DNA of 22,123 bases from a virus, in IMG/VR virus record IMGVR_UViG_3300025030_000439, positions 1 to 22,123 of that record; one strand, given 5' to 3'. Every line of letters begins with the position of its first letter. Positions within the stretch are counted from its first letter, which is position 1. The position numbers and the translations under genes are program-made. The notes beneath the pieces were generated by a model. It ran no database searches and was not told where the DNA came from. It saw only the letters and a list, made by a program, of their open reading frames with translations. This document shows positions 1 to 6,277 of the stretch, one piece after another.

Positions 1-157
1 CGCTGGCCCAGACGCTGTCCCTGACGCTGTCCCCGACGCTGTCCCTGACGCTGGCCCAGACGCTGTCCCTGACGCTGGCCCTGACGCTGGCCCAGACGCT
101 GTCCCAGACGCTGTCCCAGACGCTGTCCCTGACCCTGTCCCTGACGCTGTCCCTGAC
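1..157 (-). repeat. 12-bp tandem repeat, about 13 units, coding
   Basis: Units of the form GACGCTGTCCCT (plus strand) follow each other without gaps, with only a few variable positions (gtc/gcc, cct/cca/ccc). Read on the minus strand, each unit encodes V-[R/W/G]-[D/A]-[S/R], mostly ending in S. Because the period is a multiple of three, gain or loss of units keeps the gene in frame. The array continues beyond the left edge, so its full copy number is unknown. Confidence 0.95.
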
Positions 158-391
158 GCGCTTGTTTTGGAGCACTGCTTGTGTTAGGGCACCGGCTAAG
201 GGCGACGAGCACCAGACAATTCGGGCAGGCTGGAGGCCAGCAGACTCATACACCAAGTTGAGAGCGTGCTCTGCCCGCTCTTTATTTGTCGGCTCAGTGG
301 ATAGTCCTATCGCTCTCCACTTCTCAGCCCATTCGCCGAGCCGTGCCGATTGTTCTGGCGTTAGCGCTTCGATGCGCTTAGTCGATGACAC
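1..391 (-). CDS. DUF6745-like protein with tetrapeptide repeats, 3' end outside window
   Basis: The gene starts at GTG 391 and runs off the left edge; 130 codons are visible. The N-terminal part (residues 1-78) is an ordinary folded-looking region with EALTPEQ, a WAEKWRAIGLSTEP helix and RIVWCSSPLAG. From memory this resembles the N-terminus of DUF6745 proteins, which occur in many bacteria and phages and have no established function. From residue 79 the sequence becomes a strict four-residue repeat of the type V-[RW]-[DA]-S. GTG is chosen because it is the only start just before the conserved part; it overlaps the upstream stop by 14 bases, and only a weak AAGAG lies 7 nt upstream. It is the last visible gene of the leftward operon. 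The gene is clearly real; the family name is tentative. Confidence 0.75.
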   Translation of the reverse strand, partial: MSSTKRIEALTPEQSARLGEWAEKWRAIGLSTEPTNKERAEHALNLVYESAGLQPARIVWCSSPLAGALTQAVLQNKRVRDSVRDRVRDSVWDSVWDSVWASVRASVRDSVWASVRDSVGDSVRDSVWAS

Positions 392-704
392 GTCGAATCT
401 CTTGCGGGCTGTATTCCCGCTGCGTCCATACGCGGTAGACCCCAGGCTCAAGGGCTATCTCGCCGTGCTCTTCATGGACCACAGTCGTAGCACGGTGAAC
501 CGTCAGATAGCGCTCAACCGTCTCGATCAGCTCGACTAACTCCGCCTCGCCAGCAGACGCAAGCACGGCATGGGAATGACCCGTGACCTCACCGTAGGCG
601 AGGATGAGCCGTCCAGCCTCAGCGTGCACCGGCTTGCTCTCGCCCTTTGGCAGCGCTGCCACGCGCTGTATGAGCACATCACCCTGTCGATAGACCTCGT
701 TCAT
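378..704 (-). CDS. Conserved phage/bacterial hypothetical protein (RQGDVLIQRV family)
   Basis: A 108-residue protein starting MNEVYRQGDVLIQRV, with GEVTGHSHA near residue 42 and HEEHGEIALEPGVYRVWTQR followed by EYSP near the C-terminus. I recognise the pattern from a widespread small family (R-x-GDVL, GEVTGHxH, EHG, REY) often found beside DUF6745-like genes, exactly as here. Its function is not known to me; the several histidines (GHSHA, HEEHG) could bind a metal. The start at ATG 704 has a strong GGGAGGTG site 6-7 nt upstream and overlaps the preceding stop as ATGA, so the longer upstream reading is rejected. Confidence 0.85.
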   Translation of the reverse strand: MNEVYRQGDVLIQRVAALPKGESKPVHAEAGRLILAYGEVTGHSHAVLASAGEAELVELIETVERYLTVHRATTVVHEEHGEIALEPGVYRVWTQREYSPQEIRRVID

Positions 705-1537
705 CTTGCACCTCCCGATGCTAGTTGCGGCGTTGTCGTTCCCGGCCTTGGTGGCATCAGCGGCGGGGCCGGTGCGTGGTATCCGCGATGCTCGACGCAG
801 TAGAGGCGGTGGGCTTCGGCTTTCTGCCCACAAATCAGGCATAGACCCTTAGCCTGAACTGCCTTCTCTCGGTAGCGCTGATTTGCTTGCTGTTGCGAGG
901 AGGCTCTGCCGACAGTGCCCCGCCGTCGTCGGGAGCGCAGGCCGAAACGGAGCAGGAGATTAGTCGCTTGGCCTGCTGTCAACCCAAGCACTTCCTGCAG
1001 TCCCTTGAGGCTACCTGTATACATTTGAAGGACATCATCGAGAGTGAGTGAATCATAGGGAGTCATCATGCACCTGACTCCTAGCGCATGCGCGTCACGC
1101 CAAATGGTTTCCCGCGCCAGCTTGAAATGTAGCGCGATCTCTGCTGTAGTCATGTCCTTGTGGTGGGCGAGTATGAATTGGCGTCGCTGTTCTTTCAATT
1201 GCTGAAGAGGGCTGCCGATTAGTTCCCGTATGAGTATTTGGCGCACTCGCTCCCGTGAGATGCCAAACTGGTCTCCAACCGCTGCCATATTCGGCCTTTC
1301 CATCAGGCGATAGGCGCTAATCACCGCTTGGTTGCGTTCCGTAAGGAGAGGCTGCCGTCCACCAGGTGGCAGAACGCCGTAGAATCGATGCCTAGTGGGA
1401 TGGCGGTCACAGACGATGCCTTGTTTATTTTTGACAGTCGTCATACGCCAACCCTGCTGTAGCAGGCTCCTTCGGTTTGGGGCTACGAGCCGATTGTCGC
1501 AGCCCTCGAAATCGCAGCCGAGCACTTTTTGCAGCAT
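701..1537 (-). CDS. Putative DNA-binding protein with sigma-70 region 4-like HTH and two zinc clusters
   Basis: A 278-residue protein. Residues 68-102 (ending AAVGDQFGISRERVRQIL) match the region-4 helix-turn-helix of sigma-70 factors, the part that reads the -35 element. A second HTH-like stretch, TTAEIALHFKLARETIWRD, follows at 130-148. An N-terminal C8-C13-C43-H46 set and a C-terminal C233-C236-C247-H250 set look like zinc-binding knuckles. There is no region 2, so it is not a full sigma factor; inference is a phage transcription regulator or a DNA-binding recruiter. ATG 1537 lies three bases after the preceding stop with only a poor Shine-Dalgarno (AAGG), implying coupling. The C-terminal tail is Pro/Thr-rich. 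Confidence 0.7.
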   Translation of the reverse strand: MLQKVLGCDFEGCDNRLVAPNRRSLLQQGWRMTTVKNKQGIVCDRHPTRHRFYGVLPPGGRQPLLTERNQAVISAYRLMERPNMAAVGDQFGISRERVRQILIRELIGSPLQQLKEQRRQFILAHHKDMTTAEIALHFKLARETIWRDAHALGVRCMMTPYDSLTLDDVLQMYTGSLKGLQEVLGLTAGQATNLLLRFGLRSRRRRGTVGRASSQQQANQRYREKAVQAKGLCLICGQKAEAHRLYCVEHRGYHAPAPPLMPPRPGTTTPQLASGGAR

Positions 1538-1540
1538 GGT

Positions 1541-1915
1541 CTATGGCCTTGGCGGCAGCAGCGCATCGTCCAAGACCAGCGGCGGCTCCCAAGTAGAGCG
1601 CTCATAGATGCCGAGCCGGCTTCGGGCGCGGTCCCGTTCGGCGCTGGCCTGCTCTGCCCGCTCGTGCTCGGCGGCTAGGAGCGAGCGCGCCTCTTGGAGT
1701 TGGCGCTGCGTGAGGGTGAGCCGGTCGCGTAGGACGGCGTTGTCCATGTAGGCGTCGGCCATCATACGCTCGGCGGCGTCCCGGGCAGCGGCGGATTGGG
1801 CCTCATAGTCAGAGGTCGCCAGCGCATACGCATCGTTCGCACCCTGGTTGTGGCCAGCGGTGTAGACGCCCCACATGATGCCGATGATGCCGAGGAGGGC
1901 GAGAGAACGGATCAT
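1541..1915 (-). CDS. Membrane-anchored coiled-coil protein (possible spanin-like)
   Basis: A 124-residue protein with an N-terminal hydrophobic segment (SLALLGIIGIMWGVYTAG, about residues 3-20) followed by a long charged, Ala-rich helix (about 30-105) with heptad-like spacing, then a Pro-rich tail. One N-terminal anchor followed by a periplasmic coiled coil is the layout of Rz-type inner-membrane spanins, but no lysin, holin or Rz1 partner is visible nearby, so this is only a suggestion. ATG 1915 overlaps the upstream stop as ATGA and has GGGAGA about 6 nt upstream; the TTG four codons earlier is rejected. Confidence 0.7.
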   Translation of the reverse strand: MIRSLALLGIIGIMWGVYTAGHNQGANDAYALATSDYEAQSAAARDAAERMMADAYMDNAVLRDRLTLTQRQLQEARSLLAAEHERAEQASAERDRARSRLGIYERSTWEPPLVLDDALLPPRP

Positions 1916-2265
1916 GGCGTCTCCCAAGCCGCAAATGGTATTTCAGTGGATTGAGGCCACCAACGGTAACGCCATCCCTGGAATCCTCTAATAGGGTTTA
2001 GGATGGTGCAGGCCACTGCGTCTCCAGCCCTGAGCAGGCAAGCCGAATCAGGGCGCAACCTGCAAGACGATTCTGTGCCAACCAGCGGTGCATAGCCGCG
2101 CAACCGCCCGTGGGCCACGATGTAGACGAATTCACCAACCTCAATTTTAGGCAGTTTAGACACCCAGAAGTGGTAGAGGAGTTCTGTCTGATCTCCAGGC
2201 AGTGCTCCTTCTGCGATCCAATCCCGCCATAGATATTTCGGCACAGTCACCACAACATCGCTCAC
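1912..2265 (-). CDS. Hypothetical protein, possibly PUA/ASCH-like
   Basis: A 117-residue protein starting at GTG 2265 (MSDVVVTVPKYLW). It contains GEFVYIVAHGRLRGYAPLV around residues 50-68 and GFQGWRYRWWP near the C-terminus. The order of beta-strands and a G-x-L-x-GYAP motif is reminiscent of ASCH/PUA-type RNA- or nucleotide-binding domains; this is an impression, not a firm match. The GTG start is favoured because AGGAG lies 8 nt upstream and the upstream gene's TGA overlaps it as GTGA. Confidence 0.7.
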   Translation of the reverse strand: MSDVVVTVPKYLWRDWIAEGALPGDQTELLYHFWVSKLPKIEVGEFVYIVAHGRLRGYAPLVGTESSCRLRPDSACLLRAGDAVACTILNPIRGFQGWRYRWWPQSTEIPFAAWETP

Positions 2266-2432
2266 GATGCACGCTCCTGTATCAGCACGTATTCGCCACT
2301 GCCAGGGCAATCTCCTCCCGACCACACACGTCCGTGCACATGCACCCAGCCGTGGCCTTTAGGCGTGTCTTTCTTATAGGAGACTGCAACCAGCCGTCTG
2401 CACACAGGGCAGGGTTGCTTCGGCCATGTCAT
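2262..2432 (-). CDS. Small zinc-knuckle protein (56 aa)
   Basis: A short gene starting MTWPKQPCPVCRRLV and ending GEYVLIQERAS. One CPVC pair at residues 8-11 is followed by a His-rich stretch (HGWVHVHG) and a lone Cys in GGDCPGSG, a plausible single zinc site. It fits the operon exactly: ATG 2432 overlaps the upstream stop as ATGA with AGGAG 8 nt before it, and its own TGA overlaps the next gene's GTG. That two-sided coupling is the main evidence. Function unknown. Confidence 0.75.
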   Translation of the reverse strand: MTWPKQPCPVCRRLVAVSYKKDTPKGHGWVHVHGRVWSGGDCPGSGEYVLIQERAS

Positions 2433-2629
2433 GATGGGCGCTCCTTTTTGGCGACGGCGATCTCGCGCACCTGCGCGAATGGCCCGTCAGGGAAGTCCGC
2501 TGTAGCGTCTTCCCGCGTCGCGTAGACGGGGAGATAGCCGATCATCTTGCCGCTATCGATCTTCACGGCCAAGCCCATGACGCGGCTAGGTTCAAACTCG
2601 AAGTCCTGCATTCTCATCACAATCCACAT
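2429..2629 (-). CDS. Hypothetical protein (66 aa)
   Basis: A compact 66-residue protein (MWIVMRMQDFEFEPS) with an alternating hydrophobic/charged pattern suggestive of a small beta-sheet fold and a basic C-terminus (AVAKKERPS). ATG 2629 has a GAGGGCAGG-type site upstream and lies 14 bases after the preceding stop; the 3' end overlaps the next gene as ATGA. I do not recognise a family. Confidence 0.7.
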   Translation of the reverse strand: MWIVMRMQDFEFEPSRVMGLAVKIDSGKMIGYLPVYATREDATADFPDGPFAQVREIAVAKKERPS

Positions 2630-2643
2630 GGTAGGGCCTGCCC

Positions 2644-2943
2644 TCAGCTCGTCCGCTCTGTCGTGGGCGCCGGAGTCGTCGCCGAGGGCGCGGCCCGTGT
2701 TGCGGCGGCGATGGCGGTACGGGCTTCAAACGCGGGACAATCCGGAGCGTGGTTGGTGTATCGCTCACACCACGGGCACGCATTTGAGTAGATCTGACTC
2801 GTTAGCATAGCTATTCTCTTCAGCGCCGCTAGCATCTCGCCCGCCGCCGCATGGAGGGGGCAGTGGGTGATGCGCTGCCCTGCGCCGAAGTCTCCCTCTG
2901 GCGGAACTGTCACCACATAGCAACCGCATTCAGGCTCAGGCAT
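2644..2943 (-). CDS. Hypothetical protein with Cys clusters (99 aa)
   Basis: A 99-residue protein with PECGCYVV at residues 4-11, HCPLHAA around 27-33 and a CPWCERYTNHAPDCPAF cluster around 56-72, then an Ala/Thr/Pro-rich tail. The CxxC...HxxxC arrangement suggests one zinc site. GAGGAG about 7 nt before ATG 2943 supports the start, and the gene overlaps the previous one by 8 bases. It belongs to the set of small Cys-containing proteins of this operon; its partner or target is unknown. Confidence 0.75.
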   Translation of the reverse strand: MPEPECGCYVVTVPPEGDFGAGQRITHCPLHAAAGEMLAALKRIAMLTSQIYSNACPWCERYTNHAPDCPAFEARTAIAAATRAAPSATTPAPTTERTS

Positions 2944-3145
2944 CGGGGGCTCCTCGGGGTGCGAATCCTAGGATACCTTCTCTGACGGTGCGCTCAGCGC
3001 TGCCGCTGCCTCGCAGGTCTAGATAATCGGCGATGCGTCGCAAGTCCTGTTGGATTTCGTTGCCGATACGCCCCACCTTTGCATCCTCCAAGTCCAGCCA
3101 CTCGGCGAGCACCCGCAGCTTCTCGGCGTCGGTTAGGTCAGGCAT
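2936..3145 (-). CDS. Small hypothetical protein (69 aa)
   Basis: A 69-residue protein starting MPDLTDAEKLRVLAEWLD, predicted to be mostly helical, with charged amphipathic segments through about residue 50. ATG 3145 is chosen because an AAGGAG site lies 8 nt upstream; the longer upstream reading would overlap the preceding gene extensively. The ends overlap neighbours by 8 bases on both sides. No recognised family. Confidence 0.75.
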   Translation of the reverse strand: MPDLTDAEKLRVLAEWLDLEDAKVGRIGNEIQQDLRRIADYLDLRGSGSAERTVREGILGFAPRGAPDA

Positions 3146-3359
3146 CGAGGGCTCCTTTCGGTAGGAAATTGTCGCGCAGCCACGCGTCCAGGGCCTTGAG
3201 GTATGTTGTGGGCGCAATGTCAGGCGACTCGAAATAGAGCTTGATACTCCAACCGTACTCGCCCTTGGCATTGCGGGTGAGTTCGATGCTGTGCGGCTGG
3301 TCGCGCCGCAGTTCGGCGATCGCCTGCTGCTGCTGCGCTAGGACTTCGAGCATCGTCAT
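3138..3359 (-). CDS. Small hypothetical protein (73 aa)
   Basis: A 73-residue protein (MTMLEVLAQQQQAIAELRRD) with an N-terminal Gln-rich helix and a following strand-rich part (YGWSIKLYFE). ATG 3359 has CAGGAG 8 nt upstream and overlaps the previous stop as ATGA. It could be a small oligomerising accessory protein; no family recognised. Confidence 0.7.
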   Translation of the reverse strand: MTMLEVLAQQQQAIAELRRDQPHSIELTRNAKGEYGWSIKLYFESPDIAPTTYLKALDAWLRDNFLPKGALDA

Positions 3360-3703
3360 GATCGCAACTCCTGTTTTGCGCCTCGTCGCGCTCTCAGTTC
3401 TCGCTTCTTACGCTCCTCTGGCGAGTCGTGTTCGCACATGCCGAACCCGCGTGTGCGTGGGAGTTTCTTAGCTTCCGCCACAGTAAGACGCTCTATATGA
3501 TAGCCATCAAGGATACAGGCGGCTATTTCCCTTGCCGTATCCTTGGCGTGGACTGGGTTATCCACGGCGAGCATGACGACGCATCCGCACGCTTTCCTGG
3601 CTACATACGCTGGTTGGGTGTCAACGGCGCTCCTGACGGCAGGCCCCTCCAGCGCGGCAAGGGCAGGCTGGCTCAGGATGAGCGGGGCGCTAGAACGGCT
3701 CAT
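3356..3703 (-). CDS. Hypothetical protein with CGC motif and basic tail (115 aa)
   Basis: A 115-residue protein whose middle reads RKACGCVVMLAVDNP, with FGMCEHDSPEE later and a highly basic C-terminus (RKKRELRARRGAKQ). The C-G-C and C-x-H pairs could form one zinc site. The start is ATG 3703, inside the end of the upstream gene (13-14 base overlap) with GAGG 7 nt upstream. Neighbouring the putative ssDNA-binding gene, it may have a nucleic-acid role; that is inference only. Confidence 0.7.
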   Translation of the reverse strand: MSRSSAPLILSQPALAALEGPAVRSAVDTQPAYVARKACGCVVMLAVDNPVHAKDTAREIAACILDGYHIERLTVAEAKKLPRTRGFGMCEHDSPEERKKRELRARRGAKQELRS

Positions 3704-4181
3704 TGTCGTCCTCAAGTTCGGCGCCTGGGTCAATGTCGGCTTTATGGACCTCGCGCACGTAGTCTCGCACGGTGAGCCGGCCCTGTCCCTTAGCGGCGGG
3801 CAACACATTGTTGACGTTGGCGAACGTACCTCCGCGGGCGCTGGTGGCATGCACGATTTGAATCTGCGCCTGGACGCCCAGGAGCACCTCCAAATCGAAC
3901 TTCTTGGTCTCTTCCTCGGAAAAGCGCTTACCGCGCCACGATTCCAGCGAGTGCCGGAGGTTGGCCTTCTCGTGGAGTGAGGCGGTGAAGCGCCGCTGCA
4001 TGACGAAGGGGGAACCATCGGTCTTAGATTGGTCGGTCTGCCAGCGTAGAGCGATCTCGTGGCGTGTGCCCCATTGGGACTCGACCATGCCGAGGTCCAC
4101 CACGTCGCAGCACACGGCGGGGTAAAGCCCTTCGGGGTGCAGCTCGTAGGAGTCTCCAGCGGAAACGTAAATCGGGCTCAT
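3690..4181 (-). CDS. Putative phage ssDNA-binding / replication-associated protein
   Basis: A 163-residue protein with the pattern GLYPAVCCDVVDLGM, then a beta-rich stretch with SLHEKANLRHSLESWRGK near residues 68-85, a KKFDLEVLLGVQAQIQIVH segment and GTFANVNNVLP, ending in an acidic tail (ELEDDNEPF). A beta-barrel-like core followed by an acidic tail is typical of phage single-stranded DNA-binding proteins, and I recall phage families with this LHEKxxLRxxLESWRG motif in replication/recombination operons. The assignment rests on pattern and context, not on a search. ATG 4181 overlaps the preceding stop as ATGA. Confidence 0.6.
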   Translation of the reverse strand: MSPIYVSAGDSYELHPEGLYPAVCCDVVDLGMVESQWGTRHEIALRWQTDQSKTDGSPFVMQRRFTASLHEKANLRHSLESWRGKRFSEEETKKFDLEVLLGVQAQIQIVHATSARGGTFANVNNVLPAAKGQGRLTVRDYVREVHKADIDPGAELEDDNEPF

Positions 4182-4534
4182 GATGCGGGCTCCTTTTCGG
4201 CGGCTTCGATTGCGGCCTTGAGGGCTGGGGGTAGCCAGCCTGCTTCGGCGTTAGCGATCCACAGTGCGGCCTCGCGTGCGCCCTCCAGCAGCGCGTCCCA
4301 GGTCGCCAGCTTTTGGTCGCGGATACGCTCAGCTTTGTTGCGAGCATCCCAACGGGCACGATTGACCGCGTTAGCCGCCTCTATCTTCCGTTCAATCGCT
4401 AAGGGGTCGTGCAGGCGACAGTAGAGCTTGCCGTCGTGGGTGATGACGCCTCGGCGAGTGCACCGGTGAGCGCCCCCATCCCGCCAGTTAGCTGTGACGG
4501 TTTCCACGCAGCGCTCAGCATCTGGGTAGGGCAT
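4178..4534 (-). CDS. Zinc-knuckle and coiled-coil hypothetical protein (118 aa)
   Basis: A 118-residue protein. Its N-terminal third has Cys/His residues arranged as ERC...HRC...LYCRLH, a knuckle seen in many small phage proteins. The rest is a long charged helix (IERKIEAANAVNRARWDARN and onward) containing NAEAGWLPP. ATG 4534 shares one base with the upstream TGA (TGATG). Function unknown; a DNA- or protein-binding adaptor is possible. Confidence 0.75.
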   Translation of the reverse strand: MPYPDAERCVETVTANWRDGGAHRCTRRGVITHDGKLYCRLHDPLAIERKIEAANAVNRARWDARNKAERIRDQKLATWDALLEGAREAALWIANAEAGWLPPALKAAIEAAEKEPAS

Positions 4535-5271
4535 CACAGTTCTCCGTCCAGGTACTCCCACAGCCGCGTAGTCTGCCATTGACGTTCGGCGGCGTAGGCG
4601 GCGGCGGTGGTGGCGGCGTAGGTGGCGGCGCGGGCGTCGTGGGCGGCGTCGTAGGCGGCGTCGTAGGCGGCGTGGGCGGCGTCGTAGGCGGCGGCGTCGT
4701 AGGCGGCGGCGTCGTAGGCGGCGGCGTAGGCGGCGTGGGCGGCGTCGTAGGCGGCGTCGTAGGCGGCGTAGGCGGCGGTGGCGGCGTAGGCGGCGTAGGC
4801 GGCGGTGGCGGCGTAGGCGGCGTAGGCGGCGGCGGCGGCTAACTCTTGAGGGGTAGCCTTACTATTTGCATAGCGCCGCGCCACTGCGATTGCCCGCCAA
4901 CTATCCGGATGCGGCTCTCGGCCCGCTGCTCTCTCACGCTCCAGTGCGCGCTCGGCGCAGTCCGCCGCAAAGAGCCGCTGCGTGCGCGGGTTCCACGTCT
5001 CCAGCCGACGGAGTAGGCGAGCCGTGGAAACCACGCTCTTGGTGCCATCACGCAGCAGCTTTCTGCTCCTTGTTTCGGCCTCCCAGATCGTCGGGCCAAG
5101 CCAATAGATCAGATTGTCACGCTCACAGAGGTGGTAGCCGTATCGGCACGCTACCAACCTGCCGGCAAGACGTGGCATCCATGCTCCAGGCTTACCGTCA
5201 GCGGGCAAGGCCCACCGGCCTGAGCCGCCGTGAAAGGGTGTGCCGTCCTCGGCCAGGACCTTATAGAGCAT
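4534..5271 (-). CDS. DUF7666-like protein with Ala/Tyr/Asp repeat tail (245 aa)
   Basis: The N-terminal half (residues 1-120) is conserved-looking: MLYKVLAEDGTPFHGG, CRYGYHLCERDNLIYWLGP, IWEAE and RLFAADCAERAL. I recognise the GYHLC...WLGPxIxEAE pattern from phage and bacterial hypothetical proteins of a DUF7666-like type. Residues about 142-229 are almost only A, Y, D, H and T in patterns such as AAYDAAYDAAHAAYA; a short ordered tail (WQTTRLWEYLDGEL) ends the protein. ATG 5271 is preferred because GGAGG lies 6 nt upstream and it shares a base with the upstream stop (TGATG); an ATG two codons earlier would sit on that ribosome site. Function unknown. Confidence 0.8.
   Translation of the reverse strand: MLYKVLAEDGTPFHGGSGRWALPADGKPGAWMPRLAGRLVACRYGYHLCERDNLIYWLGPTIWEAETRSRKLLRDGTKSVVSTARLLRRLETWNPRTQRLFAADCAERALERERAAGREPHPDSWRAIAVARRYANSKATPQELAAAAAYAAYAATAAYAAYAATAAYAAYDAAYDAAHAAYAAAYDAAAYDAAAYDAAHAAYDAAYDAAHDARAATYAATTAAAYAAERQWQTTRLWEYLDGEL
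4585..4845 (-). repeat. Degenerate GC-rich tandem repeat encoding AAYDA-type blocks
   Basis: On the plus strand the stretch is built of GGCGTAGGCGGC, GGCGTCGTAGGC and GGCGTGGGCGGC words. In the coding frame these give AAYAA, AAYDA and AAHAA blocks. The unit length is mixed (9, 12 and 15 bases, all multiples of three), so expansion stays in frame. Confidence 0.9.
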
Positions 5272-5630
5272 CAGCATCCTCCAGTGTGCAGAGCGCCGTC
5301 GCAACGGTCGCAATGGGCCTGGTGGTGGCAGACATCGCAGTCCGGCCCCTGCGCCAACATGGGCCGGTCGCAGCGCCAGCAGGTGGTTGGTGTAGCGGCG
5401 AGCCGGCCGAGGCGCAGCAGGTCGCGGAGCTGTTGGCCGCTGACGGCGATGGTGCGCCCCGCCGTAGTGAGCAGCAGGCGCCCATGCGCCAGATCGGCGG
5501 TGATAGCCGAGAACGGCTCAGCGGACAGGACTAGGCCGACAGCGCGGAGGCGTGGCGGCTCCTCGTGGGCAGCGATGGTCTGCTGTTCCGCCCAGGCGTC
5601 GTAGGCGGCATCGGGGTCTTGGTATGTCAC
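5271..5630 (-). CDS. Zinc-ribbon hypothetical protein (119 aa)
   Basis: A 119-residue protein starting at GTG 5630 (MTYQDPDAAYDAWAEQQ). The first 80 residues look like a small alpha/beta domain (AVGLVLSAEPFSAITADL, then GRTIAVSGQQLRDLL). The C-terminus holds three CxxC pairs (CWRC, CDVC, CDRC) and a final GGC, enough for one or two zinc sites. AGAGGAG lies 9 nt upstream and the preceding TGA overlaps the GTG. Its N-terminal DAAYDA matches the repeat words of the next gene. Confidence 0.8.
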   Translation of the reverse strand: MTYQDPDAAYDAWAEQQTIAAHEEPPRLRAVGLVLSAEPFSAITADLAHGRLLLTTAGRTIAVSGQQLRDLLRLGRLAATPTTCWRCDRPMLAQGPDCDVCHHQAHCDRCDGALHTGGC

Positions 5631-5794
5631 GATGCGTGCTCCTCTCGCTGGCTACGCTCGCTAGGGGTGAGCGGCTCTGCCCATTGGCGAGAGCCGCAGT
5701 TAGGGCAGGCGATGGGGCTCGGCTTGCGCGGCTGCCAGGACCATCCGCACTGCCGGCAGGTGGCGGCTTGGTATCGTGTGCGCGTGGGGATCAT
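5627..5794 (-). CDS. Zinc-ribbon microprotein (55 aa)
   Basis: A short gene starting MIPTRTRYQAATCRQCGWSW. Two pairs, C13-x2-C16 and C30-x2-C33, with a Trp-rich spacer make a textbook zinc ribbon (CRQCGWSW...ACPNCGSRQW). The C-terminus is polar. Its ATG overlaps the upstream TGA (ATGA) and its TGA overlaps the next GTG (GTGA), so the gene fits the operon without any gap. Probably binds nucleic acid or a host protein; the target is unknown. Confidence 0.85.
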   Translation of the reverse strand: MIPTRTRYQAATCRQCGWSWQPRKPSPIACPNCGSRQWAEPLTPSERSQREEHAS

Positions 5795-5985
5795 GAGAGA
5801 AGCTCCGGCACCTGTTGAATTGCCTTACCGTACTGCAATGTATTAGTTAGTCCGTGTCGCTCACGCTCATTATTGGGGTTTGCGACGCGATCACGGACAC
5901 AATCCAGATGATAGACATACACACCATCTGTCCAGTCCGAGCCAGAGTCGTCGCAAATTTCGCAGACAGTCTTGCGGGGGATCAT
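5791..5985 (-). CDS. Small Cys-containing hypothetical protein (64 aa)
   Basis: A 64-residue protein: MIPRKTVCEICDDSGSDW, then YVYHLDCVRDRV and a polar tail ending QVPELLS. C8-x2-C11 and H-x2-C form one likely zinc knuckle. ATG 5985 shares a base with the TGA of the 28-codon gene upstream (TGATG), and GGGGG lies 7 nt before it. Unknown function. Confidence 0.75.
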   Translation of the reverse strand: MIPRKTVCEICDDSGSDWTDGVYVYHLDCVRDRVANPNNERERHGLTNTLQYGKAIQQVPELLS

Positions 5986-6071
5986 CAATACGCCCCCTTG
6001 ACCTTGCGGCACCATCGGCATAGACGGCCCGGGTCGCTACTGCGCTTGGGATGGCAGGTGCAGGGCGTCAT
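5985..6071 (-). CDS. Zinc-knuckle microprotein (28 aa)
   Basis: A 28-codon gene: MTPCTCHPKRSSDPG followed by RLCRWCRKVKGAY. The C-x-C-H plus C-x2-C set makes a minimal zinc knuckle in a strongly basic peptide. ATG 6071 overlaps the upstream stop as ATGA, with GGTGGAG very close before it, and its TGA shares a base with the next ATG. Exact coupling on both sides and the fact that it fills an otherwise empty gap are the evidence. Confidence 0.65.
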   Translation of the reverse strand: MTPCTCHPKRSSDPGRLCRWCRKVKGAY

Positions 6072-6277
6072 GGCTCCACCCGTGCGTAACGAGGCGCTTT
6101 GGCGTTGAGCCTATCATAGTAGTCCCAGCCGAGCGCGTCCTGCTGGACACGGTAACTCGTCACTCGGTTCCTATAGTTCTCGATTGCCCACACGGTAGGC
6201 TCTGCGCCCAAGGCAGCCTCTGCTAATTGCTCGATCCACCAGTTCCGCGCCCGCTTAGTGCTGACGTAGACATACAT
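6068..6277 (-). CDS. Small hypothetical protein (69 aa)
   Basis: A basic, aromatic-rich 69-residue protein (MYVYVSTKRARNWWIEQLAE) with a helical middle and RNRVTSYRVQQDALGWDYYD near the end. AGGAG lies 7 nt before ATG 6277. The upstream gene overlaps its first 55 bases in another frame, longer than the usual overlaps here. No family recognised. Confidence 0.75.
   Translation of the reverse strand: MYVYVSTKRARNWWIEQLAEAALGAEPTVWAIENYRNRVTSYRVQQDALGWDYYDRLNAKAPRYARVEP

Noticed and set aside
1-157. CRISPR-like array
   Set aside because: The repeats are contiguous 12-bp units with no spacers and are in frame with a coding gene.
162-539. Plus-strand open frame of 125 codons at the left end
   Set aside because: It is antisense to two minus-strand genes with recognisable conserved motifs and good coupling.
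4579-4842. Plus-strand Gly/Val-rich open frame
   Set aside because: It is the complementary reading of the Ala/Tyr repeat; the minus strand has the conserved N-terminal domain, start and operon context.
5671-5697. GCGGCTCT/AGAGCCGC inverted repeat as terminator
   Set aside because: It lies within the coding part of the 55-aa zinc-ribbon gene, has no T-run on either strand and is plausible by chance in GC-rich DNA.
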